NCBI GenBank assembly: GCA_028288305.1
Contig: JAQBOA010000016.1
Coordinates: 146,881 to 210,880 of the forward strand
Reading direction: 5' to 3'
Length of the DNA stretch: 64,000 bases
From: Mucilaginibacter sp.
GTDB lineage: Bacteria; Bacteroidota; Bacteroidia; Sphingobacteriales; Sphingobacteriaceae
The notes beneath the pieces were generated by a model, which saw nothing but the letters and a program-made list of their open reading frames with translations, ran no database searches and was not told where the DNA came from. The translations under genes and the position numbers were made by a program. Positions within the stretch are counted from its first letter, which is position 1, and each line of letters begins with the position of its first letter. Below are positions 18,358 through 26,386 of the stretch, in pieces.

Positions 18358-18777
18358 TTGGTTATATTACAAGAAAATATTTTGTCTGTTATCCCGCAAA
18401 GGCCACCCTTTGTAATGGTAGATCAATTAATTAGCTGTGATGAAATTAGTTCTTATACAACATTTAAGGTTAAAGATGAAAACGTGCTTGTTTATAAAGG
18501 CGAATTAAGTGAGGCTGGATTAATAGAGAATATTGCACAGACAGCAGCAGCCGGAGTAGGATATATTGCACAGCAAAAAGGCGAACCAATTTTAACGGGG
18601 TATATAGGCGCTATTAAGAATCTTGAAGTTTTTGCTTTGCCTAAAGCAGGTGATGTTATAGAAACTAAGGTAACTATTGAAACACAAGTTTTTGACGTAA
18701 CAATAATATCCGGGAGTGTTAACTGTAACGGGGAATTGCTTGCAAAATGCGAGATGAAAATATTTGTTAAAAAATAA
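18358..18777 (+). CDS. Hotdog-fold 3-hydroxyacyl-ACP dehydratase (ApeP-like)
   Basis: A 139-residue single hotdog-domain protein. IPQRPPFVMVDQLI near the N-terminus is the family's opening block, and EAGLIENIAQTAAAGVGYIAQQ is the central helix. The start appears to be a TTG at 18358, four bases after the acyltransferase stop. No ATG gives a full domain. The segment corresponds to ApeP, which in the characterised aryl-polyene system pairs with ApeI to dehydrate the 3-hydroxyacyl chain. The second candidate partner is at 25962-26327. Whether this subunit is catalytic or structural cannot be told here. Confidence 0.85.
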   Translation: MVILQENILSVIPQRPPFVMVDQLISCDEISSYTTFKVKDENVLVYKGELSEAGLIENIAQTAAAGVGYIAQQKGEPILTGYIGAIKNLEVFALPKAGDVIETKVTIETQVFDVTIISGSVNCNGELLAKCEMKIFVKK

Positions 18778-18799
18778 TTTAAACCAAAACAATTTAATC

Positions 18800-19480
18800 A
18801 TGAAACCTATCACAAAGTTCAAATGGCTTATAGCCTTATTATTTATCTCTGTAAATACACAATCGTTATTAGCACAAACAAAAGCTGATGTTTTTGATAA
18901 AAAAGTGCCTGTTACCTGGCTTGGTGTGGATTATTCCCTCACAACATTTATAGGTACACCCTCTTATACAACCGTAGCTTTTAGCCCTTGGACCGTTGTA
19001 AAAAAAACGGGGGAAGGCGTTATTACCAAAGAGGAATTCAGGGATTCATTTCTTGTTCAATGGAACCAACTGTTTATTGATGAGTCAAAAAAATATAATG
19101 TGGCCAAAGCAATAGGTCGTTCATCAGTAAATTATGTAATTGATGTATGCATTAATGCAAACAAGAAACTTGCCAAAAAAGAGTTTTTTTCAAATGATCC
19201 AAAGGGTTTTCACACGAAAACCGAAGCAGATGTAGTAAATGCTGTTAAAAACTATGACTTCCAAAATAACCAGGGTATTGGCATGATGTATTTTGTTGAA
19301 GGCATGGATAGGGGAACAGGGGAAGAAGGCATATGGGTAACTTTTGTCGACATGAAATCGAAAACTGTTTTGCTCACCAAGTATGAGTCATCAAAAGGAC
19401 AGGGTTCGGGCTTCAGGAACTATTGGGCGAAACCATTGTATGTTGCTTTAAAGGAGATGGACCTAAATAAATGGAAATAA
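18800..19480 (+). CDS. Secreted protein of unknown family, copy A of a paralogous pair
   Basis: A 226-residue protein with a signal peptide ending near SLLAQ. I chose the ATG at 18800 because it starts exactly at the signal peptide; a longer in-frame start at 18764 would add polar residues. After cleavage the product begins TKADVFDKKVPVTWLG. It is clearly paralogous to the product of 26387-27037: both share (T/S)KAD(V/I)FD.K.PVTWLG.DY, KNYDFQ.N.GIG, EGM.R and WVTFVDMKSKTVL. I do not recognise a family. Both copies lie in the pigment cluster, so a periplasmic role in moving or binding the product is possible but unproven. Confidence 0.85.
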   Translation: MKPITKFKWLIALLFISVNTQSLLAQTKADVFDKKVPVTWLGVDYSLTTFIGTPSYTTVAFSPWTVVKKTGEGVITKEEFRDSFLVQWNQLFIDESKKYNVAKAIGRSSVNYVIDVCINANKKLAKKEFFSNDPKGFHTKTEADVVNAVKNYDFQNNQGIGMMYFVEGMDRGTGEEGIWVTFVDMKSKTVLLTKYESSKGQGSGFRNYWAKPLYVALKEMDLNKWK

Positions 19481-19546
19481 CAGTTTATTAGGCGAATTAC
19501 GCTTAATGTTTAACTGAATTCCAAAAATATTTAATAAAAAAACACT

Positions 19547-19574
19547 CACCTGCGGATGGTGATATCCGCAGGTG
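19547..19574. terminator. Perfect 11-bp hairpin between copy A and the thioesterase gene
   Basis: CACCTGCGGAT (19547-19557) pairs perfectly with ATCCGCAGGTG (19564-19574) around a six-base loop. The T-run that would complete an intrinsic terminator lies on the minus-strand side (AGTGTTTTTTTATT), not after it on the plus strand. It may still attenuate the plus-strand operon or protect an mRNA end. Confidence 0.6.
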
Positions 19575-19623
19575 ACTTGTTAGCAGCACCTAGAAACAAT
19601 ATCAATTCATTTAGCAAAATATA

Positions 19624-20049
19624 TTGCAAAAAGTTTTAACACATACTATCGGGCAGGATGTAAGGTTTAGTGAGGTCGATTCGTTGGGCATTGTATGGCA
19701 TGGTCATTACCTGCGGTATTTTGAAGATGGCAGAGAGGCGTTCGGTAAAAAATATAACCTTGGGTATCTTGATTTTTATTCCCAGGGTTATGTTGTACCT
19801 ATTGTAAATGTTCAGTGCGATTATAAGCGGTTTTTACGGTATGGCGATAAGATAATTATAGAAACAAGCTATATACCTTGTGAGCCTGCTAAAATAAATT
19901 TCAAATACCGCTTATTGAATGCTGACACAAAAGAATTAATAGTAACCGGCTCTACTATCCAGGTATTTTTAAAGACCGATAATCTTGCTCTGCAGTTAAC
20001 CAATCCGGATTTTTTTCAGGATTGGAAGGTAAAGCAAGGCCTGATTTAA
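19624..20049 (+). CDS. Acyl-CoA/ACP thioesterase, 4HBT (YbgC) hotdog type
   Basis: A 141-residue hotdog thioesterase. VRFSEVDSLGIVWHGHYLRYFEDGRE is the 4HBT signature with the catalytic acidic residue in the FSEVDSLGIVWH loop. The start is a TTG at 19624; no in-frame ATG precedes the conserved block. Aryl-polyene clusters carry an equivalent (ApeK) that may release or proof-read ACP-bound intermediates. It lies 143 bases after copy A, beyond a hairpin, so it may have its own mRNA 5' end. Confidence 0.87.
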   Translation: MQKVLTHTIGQDVRFSEVDSLGIVWHGHYLRYFEDGREAFGKKYNLGYLDFYSQGYVVPIVNVQCDYKRFLRYGDKIIIETSYIPCEPAKINFKYRLLNADTKELIVTGSTIQVFLKTDNLALQLTNPDFFQDWKVKQGLI

Positions 20050-20177
20050 TTGTTAATAAGCAGGGCAGGGATTGAGCACTTTTTAAAAAACTGTATGTGA
20101 AAGTTGTTTCAAACTTTGAAAAGTAAAGCCGCAACACAATTTTATAATTAAACCTTATAATAAACCATTAATAGCCG

Positions 20178-21425
20178 ATGAGTATAGAAAAAGTAGATGT
20201 TTTGGTAATAGGCGCAGGCCCAGCCGGAACAGTAGCCGCCTCAATTATTAATAAGGCTGGTTTTAAGGTTAAAATTGTTGAAAAGCAAAAATTTCCCAGG
20301 TTTGTTATAGGCGAAAGTTTACTGCCGCGCTGTATGGAGGCGCTTACCGAAGCCGGTTTTATTGATGCCCTGAAAGAAAAGGGGTTCCAGGAAAAGTTCG
20401 GAGCCAAGTTTGTAAAAAACGGAAAAATTTGTGATTACTTTTTTGCAGATCAATTTACGCCTGGCTGGAATTGGACATGGCAGGTACCACGGGCGGAATT
20501 TGACAAAACACTTGCCGATACCGTTGAAACAATGGGCGTACCGGTTTGCTATGAAACCATGGTTACCGGAATTATATTCAATGATACACATTCATTAACT
20601 ACAGTTGAAGATGTTAATGGTAATAAAACAGAAATTGAAGCCAGGTTTATTATTGATGGAAGCGGCTATGGTCGTGTTATTCCGCGATTGTTAAACCTGG
20701 ATAAACCATCCAATTTACCCCCAAGGAAAGCACTGTTCACACATACCGTTGATTTAAACCGCTCAATTGATGATGAGCCTAACCGTATTACAATAGTGGT
20801 ACATAAGCCGGGAGTTTGGGTTTGGGTCATTCCGTTTTCAAGTGGTATTACTTCGGTTGGTTTTGTGGGCGACCCTGACTTTTTTGACCAATATAAAGGT
20901 AGTAATGAACAAGTATTACGTGAATTGATTTCAACGCAACCATACCTTGCCAAACGTTTAAAAGATGTTGAATTTGTATTTGATCCCCAAATTTTGCAAT
21001 CATGGTCAACTACAACCGACAAATTTTATGGTGACGGTTTTGTGTTAACCGGCAATGTGACTGAGTTTTTGGATCCTATTTTTTCATCAGGGGTTACATT
21101 AGCAACCGTATCAAGCCAGCATGCATCTCATTTAGTGATACGTAAACTAAAAGGCGAAGAAGTGGATTGGGAAGAAGAATACACTAAACAGCTGTTACAA
21201 GGTGTAAATACTTTTCGCTCATATGTAATGGCCTGGTATGATGGTACACTTGATACCATATTTTTTGCCAAAGAGCAGAATCATGAGATCAAAAAAATGA
21301 TCTGTTCCGTTTTGGCAGGTTATGTATGGGACCTGGAAAACCCTTTTGTAAAAGACCATGATATTGCATTAAAAAAATTAGCCCGGACTATTGAATTAAG
21401 GGTTTTGGTTGATGAAGATATGTAG
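20178..21425 (+). CDS. Flavin-dependent halogenase-like oxidoreductase
   Basis: A 415-residue class A flavoprotein. VIGAGPAGTVAA (residues 10-21) binds FAD. IGESLLPRCMEAL and EKFGAKF (Lys77) resemble the region of the catalytic lysine in flavin halogenases. PGVWVWVIPF carries the WxWxIP motif at residues 214-219, which marks halogenases and separates them from most hydroxylases. A further GDGFVLTGNVTEFLDPIFSSG block is the second FAD motif. Some flexirubins are chlorinated, so halogenation of an aryl ring is a good hypothesis; hydroxylation is the alternative. It needs reduced flavin from a partner reductase, not seen here. The ACP gene follows by 18 bases. Confidence 0.82.
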   Translation: MSIEKVDVLVIGAGPAGTVAASIINKAGFKVKIVEKQKFPRFVIGESLLPRCMEALTEAGFIDALKEKGFQEKFGAKFVKNGKICDYFFADQFTPGWNWTWQVPRAEFDKTLADTVETMGVPVCYETMVTGIIFNDTHSLTTVEDVNGNKTEIEARFIIDGSGYGRVIPRLLNLDKPSNLPPRKALFTHTVDLNRSIDDEPNRITIVVHKPGVWVWVIPFSSGITSVGFVGDPDFFDQYKGSNEQVLRELISTQPYLAKRLKDVEFVFDPQILQSWSTTTDKFYGDGFVLTGNVTEFLDPIFSSGVTLATVSSQHASHLVIRKLKGEEVDWEEEYTKQLLQGVNTFRSYVMAWYDGTLDTIFFAKEQNHEIKKMICSVLAGYVWDLENPFVKDHDIALKKLARTIELRVLVDEDM

Positions 21426-21443
21426 ATTAATATATAAAGCTAA

Positions 21444-21704
21444 ATGGATAAATTAATAGCCGATCTTAAAGAACAGATCTCAGTTCAGTTAAAACTAAAG
21501 AATATTAAACCTGAAGACATCGGTGATGAAGAACCGCTGTTTGGAGCTGGTTTAGGACTCGATTCTTTAGATGTGTTAGAACTAATTGTTTTATTGAAAC
21601 AAAAATATAAACTCAAGGTTAGTGCCGAAGACGGGCCAAAGGTATTCCGGTCTGTAAAAAGTATGGCCGAACACATCATTGCCAAACAGGTGCAAAACGT
21701 ATAA
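21444..21704 (+). CDS. Acyl carrier protein 2
   Basis: An 86-residue ACP with the phosphopantetheine site in GAGLGLDSLDVLELIVLLKQ (serine near residue 38). It resembles the ApeE/ApeF-type ACPs and differs from ACP 1 in flanking residues (GLDSLD against DLDSLD). It directly precedes the KS:CLF gene pair, one base separating its stop from the KS start. It is therefore the likely carrier for chain elongation. Confidence 0.92.
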   Translation: MDKLIADLKEQISVQLKLKNIKPEDIGDEEPLFGAGLGLDSLDVLELIVLLKQKYKLKVSAEDGPKVFRSVKSMAEHIIAKQVQNV

Positions 21705-21705
21705 A

Positions 21706-22905
21706 ATGAGCGCTACTGTTTTTGTCGCCGGCATAGGGGTAATTTCGGGAATTGGTAACAATACATCGGAGTGCTTAAATGCATTGGAGAAGGGCGAGAC
21801 AGGTATAGGCAAAATCACATATCTTCAAACTAACCACCGCGGGCTCTTACCTGCCGGTGAGGTTAAGCTAAGCAATAATGAACTTGCTGTATTGTCTGGG
21901 TTTTCACCTTCGGTAAACCGTACCGCCATGTTAAGCATGATAGCAGCTAAAGAAGCATTGGACAATTCAGGCATTAAGGATATTCCTGGTTTACGCACTG
22001 GTTTTGTTTCAGCATCCACAGCGGGCGGCATGGATAAAACTGAAAACTTCTTTACCAATTTTCTAACCGATCGGAGCAAAGGAAAACTTAGGGATGTAAT
22101 TTATCATGAATGTGGCAGCATTACTGCAATTGTTGCTGAAAAACTGGGGATCAGAAATCATGTAAGCACCATTAGTACAGCATGCTCATCATCGGCCAAT
22201 GCCATTATGTATGGTGCAAGATTAATAAAACACAATATACTTGATGCTGTAATTGCCGGCGGTACTGATGCTCTCACCAGGTTTTCGCTCAATGGGTTTA
22301 ATACGTTAATGATCCTTGATGAACAATATTGCCAGCCATTTGATGAGAACCGAAGGGGCCTTAACCTGGGAGAGGGAGCAGGTTACGTATTACTTACATC
22401 AGAACGTATAGCATCATTATTAAAAAAAGACCCCTATTGTTCCATCAGCGGCTACTGTAATGCCAATGACGCTTATCATCAAACAGCATCATCACCTGAT
22501 GGTGACGGGCCTTATCAGGCGATGACCGGGGCATTAAAGATGAGCGGTTTACGACCGCAGGATATTGGTTACATTAACCTTCATGGAACCGGAACTCAAA
22601 ACAATGATAATTCAGAAGGTGCCGCTATAGAACGATTATTTCATCCGCATTATCCTAAAATGAGCTCAACTAAATCATTTACGGGACACACCCTTGGAGC
22701 TAGTGCAGGAATTGAGGCCGTATTTTCTGCTTTGGCAGTACAAAAGGGGATTGTTTATCCTAATCTTCGTCTGCAAACACCAATGAAAGCATTTTCATTT
22801 GTTCCGGAAACTACTTTTTCAAAGTATCCGGAACTTAAGAATGTGCTGTCTAATTCTGTCGGTTTTGGCGGTAATTGTTCATCATTGATCTTTTCAAAGT
22901 TATAG
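21706..22905 (+). CDS. Beta-ketoacyl-ACP synthase, KS subunit (ApeO-like)
   Basis: A 399-residue condensing enzyme. The start ATG at 21706 follows the ACP stop by one base; a longer in-frame start overlaps the ACP gene and is unlikely. All three catalytic residues are present: Cys160 (STACSSSANAI), His293 (NLHGTGTQNND) and His328 (KSFTGHTLGASAG). It is followed by a KS-like gene with no catalytic residues, which is the KS:CLF gene order of type II polyketide systems. The pair should elongate the polyene on the ACP. Confidence 0.93.
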   Translation: MSATVFVAGIGVISGIGNNTSECLNALEKGETGIGKITYLQTNHRGLLPAGEVKLSNNELAVLSGFSPSVNRTAMLSMIAAKEALDNSGIKDIPGLRTGFVSASTAGGMDKTENFFTNFLTDRSKGKLRDVIYHECGSITAIVAEKLGIRNHVSTISTACSSSANAIMYGARLIKHNILDAVIAGGTDALTRFSLNGFNTLMILDEQYCQPFDENRRGLNLGEGAGYVLLTSERIASLLKKDPYCSISGYCNANDAYHQTASSPDGDGPYQAMTGALKMSGLRPQDIGYINLHGTGTQNNDNSEGAAIERLFHPHYPKMSSTKSFTGHTLGASAGIEAVFSALAVQKGIVYPNLRLQTPMKAFSFVPETTFSKYPELKNVLSNSVGFGGNCSSLIFSKL

Positions 22906-22907
22906 CG

Positions 22908-23972
22908 ATGAAAATATATATCAGGTCAGCTTCAAGTATATCACCGCAAGAAACATTTAATAACCCCCTGTTTTTAAATGAGCTTTCTGAGTACCCGAAT
23001 AACCGGCTAACTTGTATTGAACCCGATTATAATGAGCTAATCGATCCAAAATTGAGCCGAAGGATGAGCCGGATCATAAAAATGAGTGTCGCAAGTGCTT
23101 TATCATGTTTAAAAGATGCTGAAATAACTAATCCAGATGCAATAATTACAGGCACAGCTTACGGATGCCTTGAAGATTCCGGCATTTTTTTAGCCAATAT
23201 GGTTGAGCAGGATGAAGAACCTATTACCCCAACGGCTTTCGTGCAATCAACACACAATACCATAGGTGCGCAAATTGCATTATTACTTAAGTGTAACCGG
23301 TATAATAATACGTTTGTTAGCGGTGGAGTATCTTTTGAAAATGCATTGCTGGATGCTACGATGCTGTTAATGGAAAAAGATACCGATAATGTGTTGGTAG
23401 GTGGAATGGATGAAATAACGGATATGAGCCATACGGTACTAAGCCGGATGGGTTTATATAAACGCAAGCCAGTTCCAAACCGCGACTTGTTCAAATTAAA
23501 TTCAAAAGGGACAATAGGCGGGGAAGGCGCGGCATTTTTTTTACTTGCTGGCACTCCCTCCAAAAATGATATTGCTTGTATTGATGCTCTTACTACCTTT
23601 TATAAACCTGGAGATATAACAGAAACAGCGCAACAGGTTAATTCCTTTTTAACTGCGCAGTCCATTAATTGCAATGATATTGATTTGCTGATAACCGGTA
23701 ACAACGGAGATACAAGAAACGATGAAATATATGTACAACTGCAACAATTATTATTTGGCGGTATTCCAACTGTTAGTTATAAAAATCTATGCGGAGAATA
23801 TCCCACTTCCACCGGTTTTGCCTTATGGATGGGGGCAAATGTTATCAAAACCAATAGTATACCTGCTATATTAAATTATAAAGGAACGGCGCAAAATAAA
23901 ATAAACAAAGTGCTCATTTATAATCATTATCAAAATACTCATCATTCCTTAATTTTGATCTCGTCATGCTGA
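22908..23972 (+). CDS. KS-like chain-length factor (ApeC-like), catalytically degenerate
   Basis: A 354-residue thiolase-fold protein lacking the KS triad. The usual cysteine position reads TFVSGGVSFENALL, the HGTGT position reads ITGNNGDTRND, and the KxxxGH position reads SYKNLCGEYPTSTG. Family-type blocks MDEITDMSHTVLSRMGLY and GGEGAAFFLL remain. This matches the chain-length-factor subunits that pair with ApeO-type KS proteins. The start at 22908 is two bases after the KS stop. The deacetylase gene overlaps its end by seven bases. Confidence 0.86.
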   Translation: MKIYIRSASSISPQETFNNPLFLNELSEYPNNRLTCIEPDYNELIDPKLSRRMSRIIKMSVASALSCLKDAEITNPDAIITGTAYGCLEDSGIFLANMVEQDEEPITPTAFVQSTHNTIGAQIALLLKCNRYNNTFVSGGVSFENALLDATMLLMEKDTDNVLVGGMDEITDMSHTVLSRMGLYKRKPVPNRDLFKLNSKGTIGGEGAAFFLLAGTPSKNDIACIDALTTFYKPGDITETAQQVNSFLTAQSINCNDIDLLITGNNGDTRNDEIYVQLQQLLFGGIPTVSYKNLCGEYPTSTGFALWMGANVIKTNSIPAILNYKGTAQNKINKVLIYNHYQNTHHSLILISSC

Positions 23973-24739
23973 ATTTTAGGAATATGAATATCCTTTTTAT
24001 TGTTTTGCTGGTGTTAAGCATAAGTGCTGATATTAAGTATGGTATTGCTGGTTATGCTTATATAATTTTACTACTTACGTATTCAGCACTCTTGTTTTAC
24101 GGCTGCTATTACATTGGCTCCAACTACTTTATCCCGGTTATTTGCTCGGCAAAAACCAACAAAAAGGTAATTGCTATCAGTTTTGATGATGGCCCTCATG
24201 CAGCAAATACTCCCCAAATATTGCAGATGCTAAAAGATAGCAACGCAAAGGCTGCTTTTTTCTGTATTGGTAGCCGTATAAACGAAAATGCATCAATATT
24301 GAAGCAGGCTCATGATGAAGGGCACATCATTGGTAATCATACCTTTTCTCATCATTTTTGGTTTGATATGTTCTCTTCAAAAAAAATGCTTTCAGACATG
24401 GAAATGATGAATGAAGCAACGATTAATATAATCGGCAAAACACCAAAACTATTTAGGCCGCCTTATGGGGTTACTAATCCTAACCTAAAAAAAGCTATTA
24501 TAAATGGTAATTACATACCTGTTGGCTGGAGTGTGCGCTCAATGGATACTGTAATAAAAAATGAAGAGAAACTTTTAAATAAGGTTATTGGCAAAGTAAA
24601 ACCAGGCGCTGTTTTTTTGTTTCATGACACCAGTAAATCAACTGTAGCTATGTTACCGGCATTTATTAAATATGTTGAATCAAACGGGTATGAAATAATC
24701 CGGCTCGATAAAATGCTAAATTTACAGGCATATGCATAA
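23966..24739 (+). CDS. Polysaccharide deacetylase family (NodB) protein
   Basis: A 257-residue protein with two N-terminal hydrophobic segments (about residues 5-55) and a NodB domain. Metal and catalytic motifs are intact: ISFDDGPHAANTP (Asp-Asp), GNHTFSHHF (His-His), FRPPYGVTNP and FLFHDTSK. NodB enzymes remove acetyl groups from N-acetylated or O-acetylated substrates outside the cytoplasm. It sits inside a coupled run, overlapping the CLF gene by seven bases and the LolA-like gene by eight, so it works with the pigment genes. Its substrate, perhaps an acetylated sugar or a precursor, is unknown. Confidence 0.87.
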   Translation: MLNFRNMNILFIVLLVLSISADIKYGIAGYAYIILLLTYSALLFYGCYYIGSNYFIPVICSAKTNKKVIAISFDDGPHAANTPQILQMLKDSNAKAAFFCIGSRINENASILKQAHDEGHIIGNHTFSHHFWFDMFSSKKMLSDMEMMNEATINIIGKTPKLFRPPYGVTNPNLKKAIINGNYIPVGWSVRSMDTVIKNEEKLLNKVIGKVKPGAVFLFHDTSKSTVAMLPAFIKYVESNGYEIIRLDKMLNLQAYA

Positions 24740-25367
24740 AACAATTTTAATACTGTTATTCATAATTTCCAGCTTTGCGTTGAAAGGTCAGCCTTCGGGC
24801 TATATGCCTGTAAAAGATCTTGCTAAATTTAAAGAGCAGTTTGCTGCAATTGCTAAAAAAACGGAAACTATAAAAAGTGATTTTGTACAGGAAAAAAACT
24901 TGACTATGCTTTCAGAAAAAATTGTATCAAAAGGAAAGTTCTGGTTTAAAAAAAACAATTTGCTACGTATGGAGTATAATAAACCATTTAAATACCTGAT
25001 GATCCTAAACAAAGACAATATGTATATAAAGGATGGAGAAAAAGAAAACAAGATTTCAACCAAATCCAATAAATTATTTCAGCAAATCAATAAAATTACC
25101 GTCAATTGTGTACAGGGCGATGTTTTCAATAATCCGGATTTTATAACAAAAGTATATGAAAACAAAAACGCCTACGCGGTTGAACTATCGCCTGTAGGAA
25201 AGGGCCTGAAGGAATTCTTTAAAACCATTAATGTAATTATCGACAAAGGTGATTATTCGGTATCTACTATTGAGATGAATGAGAGTTCTGGCGATAACAC
25301 AATCCTAAATTTTACAAACAGAGAATTAAATACTGCTATTCCCGATGCGATATTTGCTATTAGGTAG
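24732..25367 (+). CDS. LolA-like outer-membrane lipoprotein/lipid carrier
   Basis: A 211-residue protein with a signal peptide ending near SFALKGQ. The segments TIKSDFVQEKNLTMLSEKIVSKGKFWFKK and LLRMEYNKP follow the LolA pattern of a half-open beta barrel that carries lipids. Aryl-polyene clusters carry a LolA-like gene (ApeL) beside a lipoprotein gene, and this product is followed by exactly such a lipoprotein. It probably carries the pigment across the periplasm. It overlaps both neighbours. Confidence 0.85.
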   Translation: MHKTILILLFIISSFALKGQPSGYMPVKDLAKFKEQFAAIAKKTETIKSDFVQEKNLTMLSEKIVSKGKFWFKKNNLLRMEYNKPFKYLMILNKDNMYIKDGEKENKISTKSNKLFQQINKITVNCVQGDVFNNPDFITKVYENKNAYAVELSPVGKGLKEFFKTINVIIDKGDYSVSTIEMNESSGDNTILNFTNRELNTAIPDAIFAIR

Positions 25368-25962
25368 TTGCCTTTTTATACTTGCAGGTTGTTCTTCGGT
25401 TTATAAAAACCTGCGGCCAGCAACAGGTGATATAAACTATATAGAAAAATTCAGGCCTGATTTTAAAAGTGCACTTTATAAGGCAGAAATTGATATAATA
25501 AGTCACCATTTAAGCGGTTTACTGCTGATAAAAACCTTGCCGGATAGCAGTGTAAGAATGGTATTCTCAACCGAGATGGGGATTAAGTTCTTTGATTTTG
25601 AATTTAAACCCGACAGAGGCTTTAAGGTATATTACATTATAAAGCAAATGGATAAAAAACCTGTTATAAAAACATTGAAAAAAGATTTTGAGTTGATAAT
25701 GCTGACCGAAAAAGAAACCAAATCAGCTTATTTGCTTAAGGACGATAATAACCTGTATTACATTTTCCCTAAGCAAAAAGGATCATATTGTTACATAACT
25801 GATTTAGCGGGTACTGAAATTAAAACTTTGGAAATTTCATCACCTCAAAAACCAATTGTACAGGCCGTTATGAAGAACTACAAAAATGGCATACCGGATA
25901 CAATAGGCATCATGCATAAGAACTTCAGTTTTACTATAGGTTTAAAACGAATAGAAAGATAA
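25345..25962 (+). CDS. Lipoprotein of the pigment export set
   Basis: A 205-residue protein with a lipobox in LFILAGCSSVYKNLRP (lipidated Cys near residue 16). Most of the mature protein is beta-strand rich. It begins within the LolA-like gene (23-base overlap) and its stop overlaps the next dehydratase by one base. I do not recognise a named family, but the position matches the lipoprotein commonly found beside LolA-like genes in aryl-polyene clusters, perhaps a LolB-like outer-membrane receptor. Confidence 0.78.
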   Translation: MRYLLLGSCLFILAGCSSVYKNLRPATGDINYIEKFRPDFKSALYKAEIDIISHHLSGLLLIKTLPDSSVRMVFSTEMGIKFFDFEFKPDRGFKVYYIIKQMDKKPVIKTLKKDFELIMLTEKETKSAYLLKDDNNLYYIFPKQKGSYCYITDLAGTEIKTLEISSPQKPIVQAVMKNYKNGIPDTIGIMHKNFSFTIGLKRIER

Positions 25963-26327
25963 TGCTGCAAAACGATTTTTTTACTTTTACTGAGCTGCAA
26001 ACAGAAGGAAATATTGTAAAAACAAATATTGAACTTAATGCGTCGCATCCAATATTTAAAGGTCATTTTCCCGACCAGCCTGTTTTACCCGGGGTTTGCA
26101 TGCTGCAAATGGTGAAAGAAATAGTAGAGGTTTACATCAATAAAGAAACCAAATTGGTAAAGGCTAGCGATCTTAAATTTCTGTCGTTTATTTTTCCCGA
26201 CCAAAATAAATTGATCCAAATGGAATTAAAGCTCAATATTGAGAACGAATGGATCAAGGCAGATGCACGATTACTTGACAATGCAATTGTACTTTTCAAA
26301 TTTAAAGGAACATTTGTCGGGAAATAA
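25962..26327 (+). CDS. Hotdog dehydratase (ApeI/FabZ-like)
   Basis: A 121-residue protein. HPIFKGHFPDQPVLPGVCMLQMVKEI is the FabA/FabZ signature, with the catalytic His in GHFPDQPVLPG. This makes it the likely catalytic partner of the ApeP-like protein at 18358-18777. In the characterised aryl-polyene system ApeI and ApeP form a heterodimer. It shares its first base with the stop of the lipoprotein gene. Confidence 0.88.
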   Translation: MLQNDFFTFTELQTEGNIVKTNIELNASHPIFKGHFPDQPVLPGVCMLQMVKEIVEVYINKETKLVKASDLKFLSFIFPDQNKLIQMELKLNIENEWIKADARLLDNAIVLFKFKGTFVGK

Positions 26328-26386
26328 TCTGAAACCAAAAGAGCTTTAAACTATATTAGTCACAATAAACCCAAACCGTTTCAAAT

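Noticed and set aside
22908..23972. Third active ketosynthase
   Set aside because: None of the catalytic Cys, His, His positions is kept; a chain-length-factor role fits better.
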